64,000 nucleotides of DNA from Mastigamoeba balamuthi (GCA_902651635.1 CACRSC010000472.1:381487-445486), one strand, 5' to 3'; positions 53,701 to 64,000 are shown, counted from the stretch's first letter. Numbers and translations: made by a program. The notes: generated by a model not told the origin, from the sequence alone.

Positions 53701-56242
53701 CCTGCGCTCGCGCACCGCCCACGTGGCGCTCGAGGACGAGGACGCTGACCCGGAGGCGTACAGGCCGCACAGGAGGGGTCGTCCGCGGGCCCCCGCAGCC
53801 CCGCACAGGCGCAGGGAGGAGGAGGCTGCCGTCGCCGTGCGCCAGAGCTCGCGCCTGCGCAGCAAGGAGCGCGTGCGCTTCATCGAGCCCTCTTCGGACG
53901 AGGCCGAGGACGACGAGGACTTTGGAGGGCCTCCCGCAGCCCCCACGCGCTCGCTGCGGTCCACGAGGTCGTCCGGCCCGCCCGCCGCAGCCGCAGCCGC
54001 AGCAGCCGCAGCACCGGAGGCGGACCCCGTTGCGGCAATGGTGGAGGCGGCGGCAGCACCGGGGCAGGGGCAGCCGTTCAGGCCCATCAAGATGTCGCGC
54101 ACCGAGAGGGAGACGCTGCACAGGCAGAGGAAGGCGCCGTGGATCGCGACGGACACGAGGGACATGTACACGGCGTACAGGCCGCAGATCGGGGACAGCG
54201 TGGTGTACTTTGCGCTGGGGCACCACAAGTACAACCAGACGTACGCCCCACCGGGCGTGGCGTGCCCGTGGGAGGCCTCGGGGCAGACGGACGTGCCCTG
54301 CACCGTCACCGCCATCGAGTACGTCTACTTCGCGGCCACGAGCGTCTGCAAGCTGACGCTGACGCCCAAGGACGCGTCGCTCGCCCCCTGCGACAACATC
54401 TTGTGCGTACCGCACCTGAACCGAAACAGCGGACACTGACGCCTGCGCGCGGGGGTGTCGCAGCTACCACGACGGGGAGGTGCCCAACTTCCTGGTGCTC
54501 GAGGAGAGGCTGGAGCTGGCCAAGCGCGTCCCGTGGGAGGAGGGCAGGAGGTTCAGGATGTACTTCCCCGACGAGAACGCCTGGGCGCAGGGCGTGATCG
54601 TGTCGCGGTCGCCCTCGGACCCCAGCGCCCCCAACAGCCTGTGGGAGTGCCTCGAGGTCAAGTGGTGCGCTGCTCCTTGCCCTCCAAATCCCCCGGCTAA
54701 CGCACAGCCCGCTCCCCCTCCAGGGACGCGAACGAGAGCTGCGAGTCCACCAGAGTGAGCCCGTGGGAGGTGTCCTTTGACGACAACCGGGACAGCGACT
54801 GCCTGCAGACGCTCCCCGAGCAGCGTGCGCTCCACGGCAGCTGTTTCCACCCCCTTCCTCATCGGCGTGCTCCACTCACTCCCGCGGCCCATGCAGTGAA
54901 GAGGTTCCTGAAGGAGAGGCTGAGGACGGTCGTGACGAGCAGGCCGCAGTACAAGCAGCTGTGCGAGCCCATCGACGTGGTGGCCAACCCCGGCTACCTG
55001 CAGTGCAACCCCTTCCCCATCGACTTCCGCTCGGTGGCCAAGCGCGTCAACAACGGCTACTACCGCACGCTCGACCACTTTGCGCACGAGCTCTCGTACG
55101 TCACGCGCAACTCGCGCGCCATCGGCTTCCCCGACGTCCGCGAGGACACGCTGCGCGAGATCGACGCCAAGTGCGCAGAGATTGTGGGCGAGGCCCGCGA
55201 CCTGCTCGCCTCGCTGCCCCCCGTGCCGGCGTCCGCCTCCCCGCAGCCCCGGGGCCCGGCCTCTGCCGCGCCCGCGCCCGCGACGCCCACGCGGGTCGTG
55301 GCCAAGCTCAGATGCACGCGGGCGGCGACAGCGTCTGCGGCGGCGGCGGCAGCGGCGGAGTCATCGTCGCCGCGTCTGCTGCCGTTCTCTCCGATCGCGC
55401 CGTCTGCGAGCGAGGGGTCGCGGCCCGAGGACGAGAACGAGATCGAGCGCCCGTCGTCAGACGACGACGACGGCGCGCTTGAGCACAAGGCTGCGGCCAA
55501 GGCAGCGGATGCCGAGGAGGAGGAGAGCCCCCTGCGCCGGCCGGAGCCGCCGTCGGAGGACTCGGAGGGCGACGACTACCAGGAGCCATCGCAGGACACC
55601 GAGGCCTCGCGCGAGGAGGCCAGGCCCAGGAGGGCTGAGAGGGCCCCGAGGCCCAGGACGCGCGACGACAGCGACGAGGACTACAACGACTTTGACGGCG
55701 GCGAGTCGGACGACCAGGGCCAGGACTCGGACTCGGACGCTGACTACAACGCGCGGTCCTCCCGCCGCGCAGCGACGCGCAAGAAGGCCGCCAAGTCTCG
55801 CGCGCCGCAGCCGCGTGGCGCGCCGCACAGGGCGAGGCGCGCGCAGCCGCGGGCCGTAGCCGCGCAGGAGCAGGAGCAGGTGGGATTCACGTCGAGCGGG
55901 CGCAAGCGGAGGGAGGTGCGGCGCCTGGGCTTCGAGGACGACTACGAGCAGCCCGTGCACAAGAGGCGCAGGACGTCGCAGCCAGCGCAGCAGGAGCAGC
56001 AACAGCAGCACGAGCACGAGCAGGGGGCAGAGGGCATCGCCATGTCGCTGAGGCCGAGGGAGAGCGTGCGGAGGCCGTCGCAGTACTGGAACGCCTCGGA
56101 GATGAGGCCGGTGCCGCAGTCGACGTCGGCGCCGACGCCGCCGAGGGTGTCGCGGCGCACGTCCTCGCGCCACCGCATGGCGCCTTCGAGGCTGGGGTTC
56201 GACGACTCGGCCGCGCTGGACGAGGACGAGGAGGAGGTATAA
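50712..56242 (+). CDS. BRWD/PHIP-like WD40-bromodomain protein
   Basis: Exons: 50712-50724 (13 nt), 50912-51033, 51357-51752, 51824-52039, 52110-52399, 52459-52520, 52580-52677, 52752-53296, 53362-54402, 54464-54664, 54724-54824 and 54897-56242; 1476 aa. An N-terminal VYYLVLQMLRSGPCSDAADAL matches the BRWD1/PHIP LisH-like start. WD40 repeats follow (SRPVYNVRFDSTGQFLFSGADDTTIKCW; GHVDEIEELAVSP; PHDPRVLLSAGHDGLVFLWD). An acidic, Ala-rich region leads to the BRWD-specific domain (GDSVVYF, EVPNFLVLE, VKWDANE, RVSPWEV). A bromodomain-like region (about 1040-1120: LCEPIDVVANPGYLQCNPFPIDF) has Gly where acetyl-lysine binders have Asn. The tail is acidic with basic NLS-like patches. Likely a nuclear chromatin protein. 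Intron 3 ends in AAG (51823), fixed by the WD40 sequence. Intron 2 is the longest in the window (323 nt). Confidence 0.83.
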
Positions 56243-56885
56243 AGACAATGGCAAACACTGCCAAGCCACTGCAGAGCGATACAACAAAGGGGAAGTTTGC
56301 CTCCATGTGGGCGGTGGCCCCAATAGGCCCAACACCACACAGGTCAAGCTCGATACTCAAGTGATGAGCAGAGCGAATACCTCTACGCCACCACCACGTG
56401 GGCCTCAGCTTGACCCCAATGCCTTGGCCGCCACCAACGATTCTACATAACAAAGTAGTCGACCCAGGAAATGTTATTCTGGTTCATACACTCAGTGAGA
56501 ATGCGGGGGGAAGGACCTCATGAATCAAGAGAATGGGAACGTGTTGGAAGACGATTGAACTGAGAGGAATGTGAAGAAACATTTTTCGCAGCCCACAGTG
56601 CGAGCGACGAGCTCCTTTGCGCAAGCTACAGCCCACTCCTATCCCAACACTCCATAAAGGACACCGTTGATGAAGCTGCGGCAAGCAAAGCATAGACACG
56701 TAAGGCAGTATGCGGACCACTCTCAGCAATCGATCTCCACAACTCAACTGCCCACTCGAGTGCCCCCTGACCAACGAACAAAATCGGTTCTCTGATGAAT
56801 GCGTAAAGAACGAAAGAGTGATCAAGCATCCGTGCTCAGCAGCCGAGGACACTGCTACGCAAGCCAGCAATTTTTACACAGACAC
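56243..56885. other. Gap with a decayed duplicate of the adenylate cyclase 3' region
   Basis: 56327-56590 resembles 60462-60748 along its length, and 56586-56632 resembles cyclase coding bases 61043-61096. The rest (56633-56885) is low-GC with a minus-strand 67-codon frame (56829-56626) of unknown nature. Confidence 0.6.
56327..56632 (-). pseudogene. Truncated copy of adenylate cyclase 3' end and downstream flank
   Basis: Shared landmarks with 60462-61096 include CCCAACACCACACAGGTCAA, CTCAGCTTGACCCCAATGC, GGCCGCCACCAAC, AATGAGAATGCGGGGG-like, GAATCAAGAGAATG and GCAGCCCACAGTGCGAGCGA. Relative to the source, about 290 nt of the gene's last coding stretch is missing and the remaining coding piece is short and altered. 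Orientation is the same as the parent gene 4.4 kb to the right. No coding potential remains. Confidence 0.7.
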
Positions 56886-57007
56886 TCAGAGGACCTTGTG
56901 CTCCGGCAGGGCGTCGAGGCGGCTAGGCATGTAGAGCGTGCTGCCGAGCACCTTGCGCAGGGCAGCGTGGGAGACCACCACCACGTCGTCGGGTAGGCTC
57001 CCGGCAT

Positions 57008-60000
57008 CTATCCTCGACGAGCCCTGTTGCTCATGACGACAAACAGGAACCTGTCGAACCCGTTGGCCGCGTTGATCGCCCACTGCTCGGGCACGAACTC
57101 CTCCCTGCTGGCCGCCGGGGCGGCTTCGTACACCAGGCCCTCCTCCTCCTCCTCCTCCTCGTACTCCGAAATATCGGTCTCAGCCTTGTCGTCTTTGGTG
57201 GTGGTGAAAGCCTTGCCCTCGTGCCCGCGCGACCTCTTCAGCGGGGGTCCCACTGCTCCAGGGGCGGAGCGGGAGGTCTTGGTGCGCTTGGCAATGGGTG
57301 CCAGGCCCATCTGTCTGAGAGCCTTCGCGTGCTCCGCCAAGATGTCGGCGTTGAGCGAGAGCTCTGGGCGAGCAGCCGCCCTCTCCTCCTCCGTGCCAGA
57401 GGCAGCGGCTTTCGCCGGGGACTTGGCAGCCTTGAGCTTGACCTTGGAGCAGCGCGCCTCCACGCCCATGCCGATTCGCAGCGGCTGCTCCACGGTGGCC
57501 GTGCTCTTTGCCTTGGCGAAGAGCGCCAGGTCAATCCTGCATGGGGGTCAGGGCCAAAACAAGCGCGTAGGGGCTCACCCAGGCAGGTTCGCCCCGGGCT
57601 CGGCGTATACCACGACGTCGTCGAGGAGCTGCGCCATGCTCCTGCCGCCCGCCTCGCTGTCTCCCAGCGCGTGCAGCTCTCGCAGGAACGTGGGCATGTG
57701 AGTGCCGATCGACACGACGACGCGGCGCTGCTCGCAGAGGAGCGTCGTGCCCTCGAGCCACTCGCGCGTGCGCTCGTTGCAGAGGGCCTCTGCGCCGCCC
57801 AGGAGGGCCGCGAGGGTCTCGTCGGGGCCCATGCCCTCGGCCGTCAGGCGCAGCTCCAGCCTCAGCGACGGGCACGGCGCCAGGCGCATGGCCACCAGGC
57901 GCTCAAACTCGTGGCCGTCGGTGAACCGCTCCCCGGTCTTGCCGCCGCGCAGGCCGATGATGAGCTCGCTCCCCAGGTACACGGAAGCCTCCTCGGCGCG
58001 CTTCTGCTCGACGTACGCCGAGAGGTCCGCCGCGGTTTTCACCTCGCGTTGCGGAACGCTCGCGTTGGGGTCGTAGCACGCCGCCTGAAGGAGGCGCAGC
58101 GGCGTCATGTACGGAACGTACGTGTCCATCACGGCCATCAGCGCCCCGGGGCATCGCATCTGCTCGACGCCGTCGAAGGCCGCCGGCGCCACCAAATCCG
58201 CCAGTGTCGTGGCACCCCCGAGCCCCGGGACAGGCCTTGCGCGCTGCAGGGCGTGCGAGCAGAGCGCGTGTGTGGCCAGCACGACAAACGTGCGGCCGTC
58301 CAGGAGGAACGGGCTGCGTTGCAAGCGGCGCAGCAAGTCGCGCTCGAGGACGCCGATGGGCTCGGGGTGTCCGCCGCGGCCGAGAACCACCTCTGCGCAG
58401 TACAGCGCCCCGCGGGGCAGCCGCCCGCACTCGTGAAACAGCGCGCGGTACTCCTCGTGCTCCCTCACGAGGGCCTGCACCCGGCCATTTGCCGCGGCTG
58501 CAGGCCTGGACAGGGAGCGCAGCGGCGCGTAGACGATCTGCCGCCCAGACCCGGGGGTAGTCGGGCCAACAGCGACCTTATCCAGCGTGCTGACGGCGCT
58601 GAACACGATGGCCTGGCGCTGCTTGCCGTCGGGCGTGGTCTGGCGCACAAAGGCATCCTGCAGACGGCCCACCTGGTGGACAACCTCCCGGGCGTTGGAG
58701 CGGGCGCCCTCGTCGGCAGCGGGGCCGTCGGCCATGACGACCTCGTCGACAGCGAGAAAGAGGGCCATCCGGCCCTGCTCGCTGGTCACCGTGTCGCGCT
58801 GCCAGTGGTCCCTCACGATGGCGCCCGCCGCCTGCACAGGGTCTTCCACCATCGGGAACATCTCCGCCACCTTCGCCAGCGGGTTGGGCGCCCCCGACTG
58901 CACGAAGAAGTGCCTGAGGTCGCCAGAGGAGTCAGCAGACTGCCAGTGGTGACAAAACTCTCGCGCACGCGAGCAGCATCCGCAGCGCCAGGCCGCGCGA
59001 GGGCTGTCTGTCGATGGCGGGGTGGAACTTGGTGCCGGCGTTGTACGTCACAGCGACTGCGACCCACTGGGCGACCATCCCCATCAGCTCGGCCGTGACC
59101 TCGAACTCGCCGCCCGCCGCCTTGCGCTCGTCCGCTGAGAGGTGGTCGCGGGCGTGTGCGATGCAGCTGGCGACGAGGGCAGGGGTGGCCTTGGCGAGCT
59201 CCTCGAGGAACCGTGTCTTACCCGAGCCCGGCGTGCCGTAGACGGCCAGCTGCGTGTCCTGGCGGGAGGTGTCCGCGCACAAGATCGACCTCTGCAGGCG
59301 GTCGTTGAACACAGCGAAGCTGAGGCCCAGCGCGTCCTCCCTCGACTGGACGTTGGGAAGCAGATCCAGCTCCGCGGGCGGCACCAGCTGAGGGCCGCCC
59401 TGTGAGAAATGGCCATTGGAGTGCGCTCCCTCTGAGGGCACAAGAGATGCGAGAGGGGACAGCTCACAGGGTGAGCGCAGCAGGCGCGAGACGTGCGCTC
59501 TTGGCGTGGGCGCAGAGGCAGAGAGCAGAGCCGCGCTCTTCTGCCCGCCTGACGTACTCGAGTATGGCGCCAGCAGAGTCCCCGCCGCACGCCACCGCCT
59601 CGCCTGCGGCTAAGCACTTGGTGAGCTCCAAGCGACAACAAAATCACTTGATTTCACAGATATCTCACGCCGTTTGATGGACCAAATCCAAATCCCTGGA
59701 ATTTGTGGAATGTCGAGGGCAAGCGAGGTGACAGCGCACTGTAGGTGTGGGCGAGGAGGGTCTTGTCGCAGCCGAGGCCCTGGAGGATGTGGAAAAACTG
59801 GGCGTCGAGGATGGCCTTGCTGTCGAGCACGTGCCTGCCGCCCACGAGCTCGCCCGTGCCGTAGGGCCTCAGGTCGTCGCCCCCGGGCAGCAGCAGCACA
59901 AAGGCGCTGAGGGGCATGGCGAACCTCTCCGAGACGCTGCTCTCCACGAGGCCTGCCATGCGCCCCTCGGCCGCGGGGAACACGCCGTACCGCGTGCCCA

Positions 60001-60250
60001 CCTTCACCACCACGTCTGTGGAGGCGGCGGCGGGCTCCTGGGGAGGGGGGGTGGGGGTGGAGAAGGCAATCCCGTGAGGCGTAAACACAGGGACCAGGGC
60101 AGGGCTGCTGGTACCATTGGGCTGTGCCGCTTTGTCACTCGGTGGTGCACCTGTCACTTCCAGAATGCACAGAGAACTGAAATAAAATAATGTGTCTGCA
60201 CAGTTGCATGACACATTTTACATGTATCGCTACCCTCCAACGTGCTGCAT
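57008..60250 (-). CDS. P-loop ATPase of Crinkler/RHS type
   Basis: Exons: 60250-60234 (17 nt), 60176-59740, 59603-59493, 59431-58969, 58913-57579 and 57536-57008; about 963 aa. An alternative start at ATG 60214 reads through the first intron. Residues about 55-135 (DVVVKVGTRYGVFP..FVLLLPGGDDL..ILDAQFFHILQ) resemble a ubiquitin-like header as in Crinkler proteins. The Walker A motif GTPGSGKT lies at about 254-261, with a Walker B-like LFLAVDEVV later. The C-terminal region carries Lys-rich, NLS-like segments (KRTKTSRS, LKRSRGHEG) and an acidic run, and ends near FDRFLFVVMSN. Coding-like sequence continues slightly beyond the stop used here, toward 56886, so the 3' end is uncertain. Crinkler/RHS-type proteins are known from many protists and fungi; the cellular role here is unknown. 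Confidence 0.6.
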
Positions 60251-60766
60251 TCAAGAAAGCATGCAGTATTTGGCCAAGAAACGTGGCAGGTCACATTTCA
60301 ACATCGGCAATATCTCATAAAGATAATTTACTGTGAATAAGGCCCTTACCGCCTTTAGGGGACTTCACCCTAGTCGTTGAGGGCCTGAATGCGACTAGAC
60401 TGGAAGGGGGATCCACCATCAGAGGTCATAAGCCTGTAGGCCGAGAGGCCTTGTGCAACATGCCCAACACCACACAGGTCAAGCTCGAGACTTAAGTTTG
60501 AGTGAGCAGAGAATATCTCTCTGCTACCACCACGTTCGGGGCCTCAGCTTGACCCCAATGCTATGGTCTCAAATCTGGCCGCCACCAACTTTTTTCATTT
60601 ATGAGTAGTCTACTCCGGCAAATGTTAAACTGGCTCGTACACAATGAGAATGCGGGGGAGGGACCTCATTGAATCAAGAGAATGAGAACGTGTTGGAATT
60701 CCATTGAACAGGGAGGAATGTAAAGAACTACTTTGACATTTTTGGCAGGCACAACTCAACCAAGGC
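60251..60766. other. Intergenic region holding the parent copy of a duplicated flank
   Basis: 516 nt: promoter side of the ATPase gene (AATATCTC at 60309-60316, about 60 nt upstream of its ATG) and the 3' flank of the cyclase (60462-60766), which is duplicated at 56327-56590. A CTAGTCG..CGACTAG hairpin lies at about 60371-60399. Confidence 0.55.
60462..60748. repeat. Duplicated flank with long-range inverted arms
   Basis: Parent of the copy at 56327-56590. Both copies keep GGTCAAGCT (60477-60485) and AGCTTGACC (60546-60554) as perfectly complementary arms, while the loop between them varies in sequence and length. The arms could pair in RNA. Confidence 0.6.
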
Positions 60767-63273
60767 CTAGGACAGGTCGTGCGTAACGCCGGTTGCCTCA
60801 CTCGGGTGCACCATGTTGTTCTCTGCCAGGCGTATGATCACTTCCGCATCCTTAACAACGGCGGTGCTGCTGTGCCCAATCGCCCTGAGCTTCTCGACAC
60901 ACTCTTCCCACTCGCTGTGGTAGAACGACTGCATGGCACTGTCGAACATGGCCATCGCCTCGAGCTCTGCGTCGTCGCACTTGCTCCTCTTTCCCACGAT
61001 GGTGCAGACCAGCAGAGGCCTGTCTGGCCCCCTCAGCTTCACGCAGCCCACAGTGCGAGCGACTAGCTCCCTTGCACCGTCCTGCGCGCAAGCTGCGGAC
61101 CAGGTATCGCCCGTCACCAGCGTCCCGGTGCCCTCGGGGTCAATTACCTTGGCCGCCGTCTGTAGGCGCGACGCGATGCACACAGTGTCCCCAATGGCAG
61201 TGAAGTTGGTCAGAGTCCCGAAGGCCCCGATGTCCCCGATCAGCGCCTCGCCCGCGGCGACTCCAATGCGCACGCGCGGCCTCAGGAACAGCTTGTAGAG
61301 GCCGAGCTCGTCCCACGAGCGGCAAAGCTCCGCGACGGCCGTGCGCATCCTGAGGGCTGCGAGGCAGGCATGGAGCTGGTGGTCTTTGCAGTCGTAGGGG
61401 GCGTTGAAGATAACCATGACCTCGTCGCCGATGAGCTTGTCGATGTAGCCGCCGTGCCTGCGGGCGACGTTGGCCAGGGTCGTGAGGATCTCGTTGAGCA
61501 TGCTGCCAAACTCGATCATCGTGCCCTCGCGCTTGCTCTTGTCGATCATGGCAGTCGAGCCCTGTATGTCGCAGAAGATCACCGTGATCACCTTGGGCGA
61601 CAGCGGCATCCCCACCACCCTGTTCTCGATGACCCACGAGCACAGGTCCATGCTCACGTAGCGCCCCACCGCGTAGAGCGACTCGGCCATCTTGCTCGCC
61701 GACACCAGCAGGTCCTTGATCTCCGAGAGCACATGCGTGTCCCTGAACCGCGAGATGCCCTCGTTCTCGTCCTCCACATTGGCGGTCGCGCCCGAGCGGC
61801 TCACATCCATCTCTGATTTGCTCGCCGCCACGGTCTCCCTGCGCGGCGGCAGCGGGTGGCCCGAGACGTACGCGAGGTCCTCCATGCGCAGGCACGAGAG
61901 CCGCGAGATGGTCTTTGACGTGCGGGCCAGCGGGCGCGAGACGATGACGAGGCCCGCGATGATCGAGACGGCCAGCGAGAGCACGAAGAGGACGACAGTG
62001 ATGGCGATGGTGATGGCGATTCCCTTGCTGATGGCCCCCCAGTAGTCGTCGACGGGGATGGCGACGACGTAGAGCATCGGGGCGAACGCCGTCCCCGGGT
62101 GTATGTCGACGCGGCTCACGAGCACTTGGCACGACTTGCCTCCGATGTCCACCGTCTCCACTCCCGGCCTGGGCATCCTGCCCCCCGCCGTCATCTTGGC
62201 GACGTACTTCCCGATGCTCCGCGTCCTCTCGTCGGTGCTGTTCCACGCCAGGACTCGCTGGGCTGTCTTGCCGATGAAGAGCGAGGCGTTGCGGGTCGTG
62301 GAGAAGAGCAGCTGCGTGTCTGCCTCTATGAGCCACACGTCGCCTGTCTTGCCCACGTGCTGCTGGCGCAGGAACTGCTGCCAGCCTCCGACCCCCATCA
62401 GGACGCCCGTGGCGCCGCAGGTCCTGTTGGGCTGCTGCAGAGACCCGTACGTGTGCGACACCGCGATGAGCTGCCGGCCCGCGGGGATGCCGATGAAGAA
62501 GCGGCCCCACGTGAGCCCTCCTGCGTTGCGGGCCGCATCTGCGTACCACGGGCGCGCCGAAACGTTGAGGTTCTTCGTCGTGCTCAGCAGCTTCCCCACT
62601 TCGATGGTCCCCTCGACTCTGTTGATGTTGACCGTGTTCCTACAGAGGAGATGTGAGATGTTCATACGACGGGCTATTTTTGGGAGCAACTACTTCAAAG
62701 TGCCCAAAATTTGGCCACTTTGAGAGGGGATACGCACACATAGAGAGGGTCCCTCGGAGCGGGCTTCAGTTGCAGCTCGGGGGGCGTGCCAAAGATGCAG
62801 ACCATGCTGCCGTGCCTGTCGCCGCCGATGATGGCCCATCCGGCCCTACTGGGCATCCTGACCAGGTTGTACAAGTCCCTCCACTTGCCCACGACAGCCG
62901 TTCCGGAGGCGTTGGGGTCGTCGCTGCAGGCGTAGGGCGAGGACTCGGCGAGGTTGACGAGTTCTGCTGTGATGTGCTCGGCCTCGCTGATGGTCATCTC
63001 GAGGGCGGTCATCACCTTGCTGGCGATCTCGTGGATCAGGTCGCCGCTCACGTTGCGGGTGCTGCGGTCGGCCTGCACGTACCAGACGACCCACTGTGGC
63101 ACCACGCTCATCACTACCGATCCTGCAATCAGCGCCACACAGAGGCTTCCTAGCCCCATGTTGAACCGGATACACCGCACACTCGTCTTGAGCATCGTCT
63201 TTTGAGTACCACCAATGAGCTTCTTGCTACTTGTGGGGTGTATCCTCCTGGTCTCGGGGATCCGTGAGGGCAT
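60767..63273 (-). CDS. Membrane-bound class III adenylate cyclase with extracellular sensor
   Basis: Exons: 63273-62738 and 62639-60767; 802 aa. One membrane segment lies at about residues 38-62, a large extracytoplasmic sensor of Cache type at about 63-385 (PWYADAARNAGG, IGIPAGRQLIAVSHTY, GDVWLIEADTQLLFS), a second segment at about 387-412, a linker, then the cyclase domain at about 520-690. Metal-binding Asp residues sit in IFCDIQGST (536) and LIGDEVMVIFNAP (584). Lys 580 in GYIDKLIGD suggests ATP rather than GTP as substrate. Arg 670 (CIASRLQ) is present, but the usual transition-state Asn four residues earlier is Cys 666 (GDTVCIASR). It makes cAMP in response to an external ligand, inferred. 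The intron (62737-62640) has GTGCGT and a TAG acceptor, restoring PLYVNTVNINRVEG. Confidence 0.88.
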
Positions 63274-64000
63274 TCCTGAATGAGTAATAATGTGGTCGGA
63301 AATGGACCTATTGTTCCAGGGACATTTCTCACCTGGATCACCGCCACGGCATTTTCACCTCCAACTTGTTGGTGTCCGACCGTACAGCGTTGCAAGATGC
63401 AGCAGGCCCATCAAATAATGATAGCGAATGGGTGCTCATCCTGCCTCAGCCGATACGATTTTTCTTGCCCGAACGCTATGCTCGAATGCCGTGGGTGAAT
63501 ACAGATATATGGAGCCAGCAGTGTTCTTGAAACAGAGAGCCTAACGCTGCGGCGACTGGCGATCAGGCACCGGGCTGTGTGAGGATTCCTGAGCCGGCAG
63601 AAGCTGTAGAGGGGAAAACGGGCCACTGAAACATCTACATTGGGACGAGCACAGCGAGGTGCAGGAGGACAAAAGAGTATCCTGCGCTGTGTCACGAGTC
63701 TCCAAATCCTGCCCACACGCCTGCCTGCCCTTTTGGCGGCGCATGCACAAGCTCACAGGCAGGTTCTGAGAAGATACATACATAAAGCTGTTAATTATGG
63801 ATCAGTTCTTTTTTTGGGTATTTCTTATCGCTACTTATTTTTGGTCAATTCAGAGAATAACACCGGCGTGCAACACGTCAAAACGACGAAGAACCCGGAA
63901 TCTCAGACGCGATAAAATGATACTCATATCGCCAGTGAGGCCTTGTGGTCCTGCAAACCGGGGAGGCGAATAGCAGTCCGGAAGAGAAGACACGAAAGAC
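63274..64000. other. Window end, no supported gene
   Basis: 727 nt upstream of the cyclase, less GC-rich than the genes. Frames up to about 100 codons on both strands lack recognisable motifs. The cyclase promoter presumably lies at the left end. Confidence 0.5.

Noticed and set aside
56626-56829. 67-codon minus-strand frame as a gene
   Set aside because: No start context, introns or family similarity, and it lies in a decayed duplicated region.
1-64000. Transposons, CRISPR arrays, viral-type elements
   Set aside because: No reverse transcriptase, transposase, integrase, capsid-like frame, terminal repeat pair or spacer-repeat array was found on either strand.

Overview
The window is nuclear DNA of a GC-rich, gene-dense protist. 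Nearly every gene is broken by short spliceosomal introns (about 41-190 nt, one of 323 nt) with GTGCGN, GTACGN or GTGAGN donors, CTRAC/CTCAC branch-like motifs and mostly CAG acceptors. A complete axonemal dynein heavy chain implies a flagellate stage. RhoGAP, CH/LIM/PH, GATA-finger, BRWD-like and TopBP1-like proteins point to a free-living unikont-type protist (amoebozoan or relative), but nothing here fixes the species. I see no tRNA, rRNA, CRISPR or recognisable transposon.

Layout. 1-2306: three minus-strand genes: ARV1-like (runs off the left edge), a small membrane/coiled-coil protein, and isoprenylcysteine carboxyl methyltransferase. 2488-17154: dynein heavy chain, 15 exons, about 4547 aa, sharing a divergent promoter with the methyltransferase. 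18422-21516: secreted M6-family metalloprotease. 21769-24472: two tandem palmitoyl-protein thioesterases. 24940-26046: EFM7-like protein methyltransferase, divergent from 26241-29799, a CH-LIM-NPF-PH-PH scaffold. 30186-30982: GATA-finger protein. 32517-34300: PRPP synthetase. 34609-36295: GPAT3/4-like acyltransferase, divergent from pantothenate synthetase (36414-37569). 37934-39622: F-box/LRR-like protein, convergent with a RhoGAP protein (39683-42818), which is divergent from an ADP-ribosyltransferase-like/armadillo fusion (43208-46709). 46807-50609: TopBP1-like multi-BRCT protein, then a BRWD/PHIP-like WD40-bromodomain protein (50712-56242). 56243-56885: gap with a decayed copy of the adenylate cyclase 3' region. 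57008-60250: P-loop ATPase of Crinkler/RHS type. 60767-63273: membrane-bound class III adenylate cyclase.

Exon coordinates were derived by hand from frame continuity, splice motifs and family alignments recalled from memory. For most genes the exon sums are exact multiples of three. CDS entries give the outer limits; exons are listed in the evidence.

The most interesting signals are not single genes. (i) GC-AG introns are frequent, at least seven, several fixed by protein homology, and AAG acceptors also occur. (ii) An AATATCTC/GAGATATT octamer, and palindromes built on it, recur almost only in introns and promoters, including a 16-bp palindrome shared by two promoters. (iii) Several genes appear to begin with start exons of only 8-17 nt. 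(iv) The ART-like/armadillo fusion seems to have lost its catalytic arginine.
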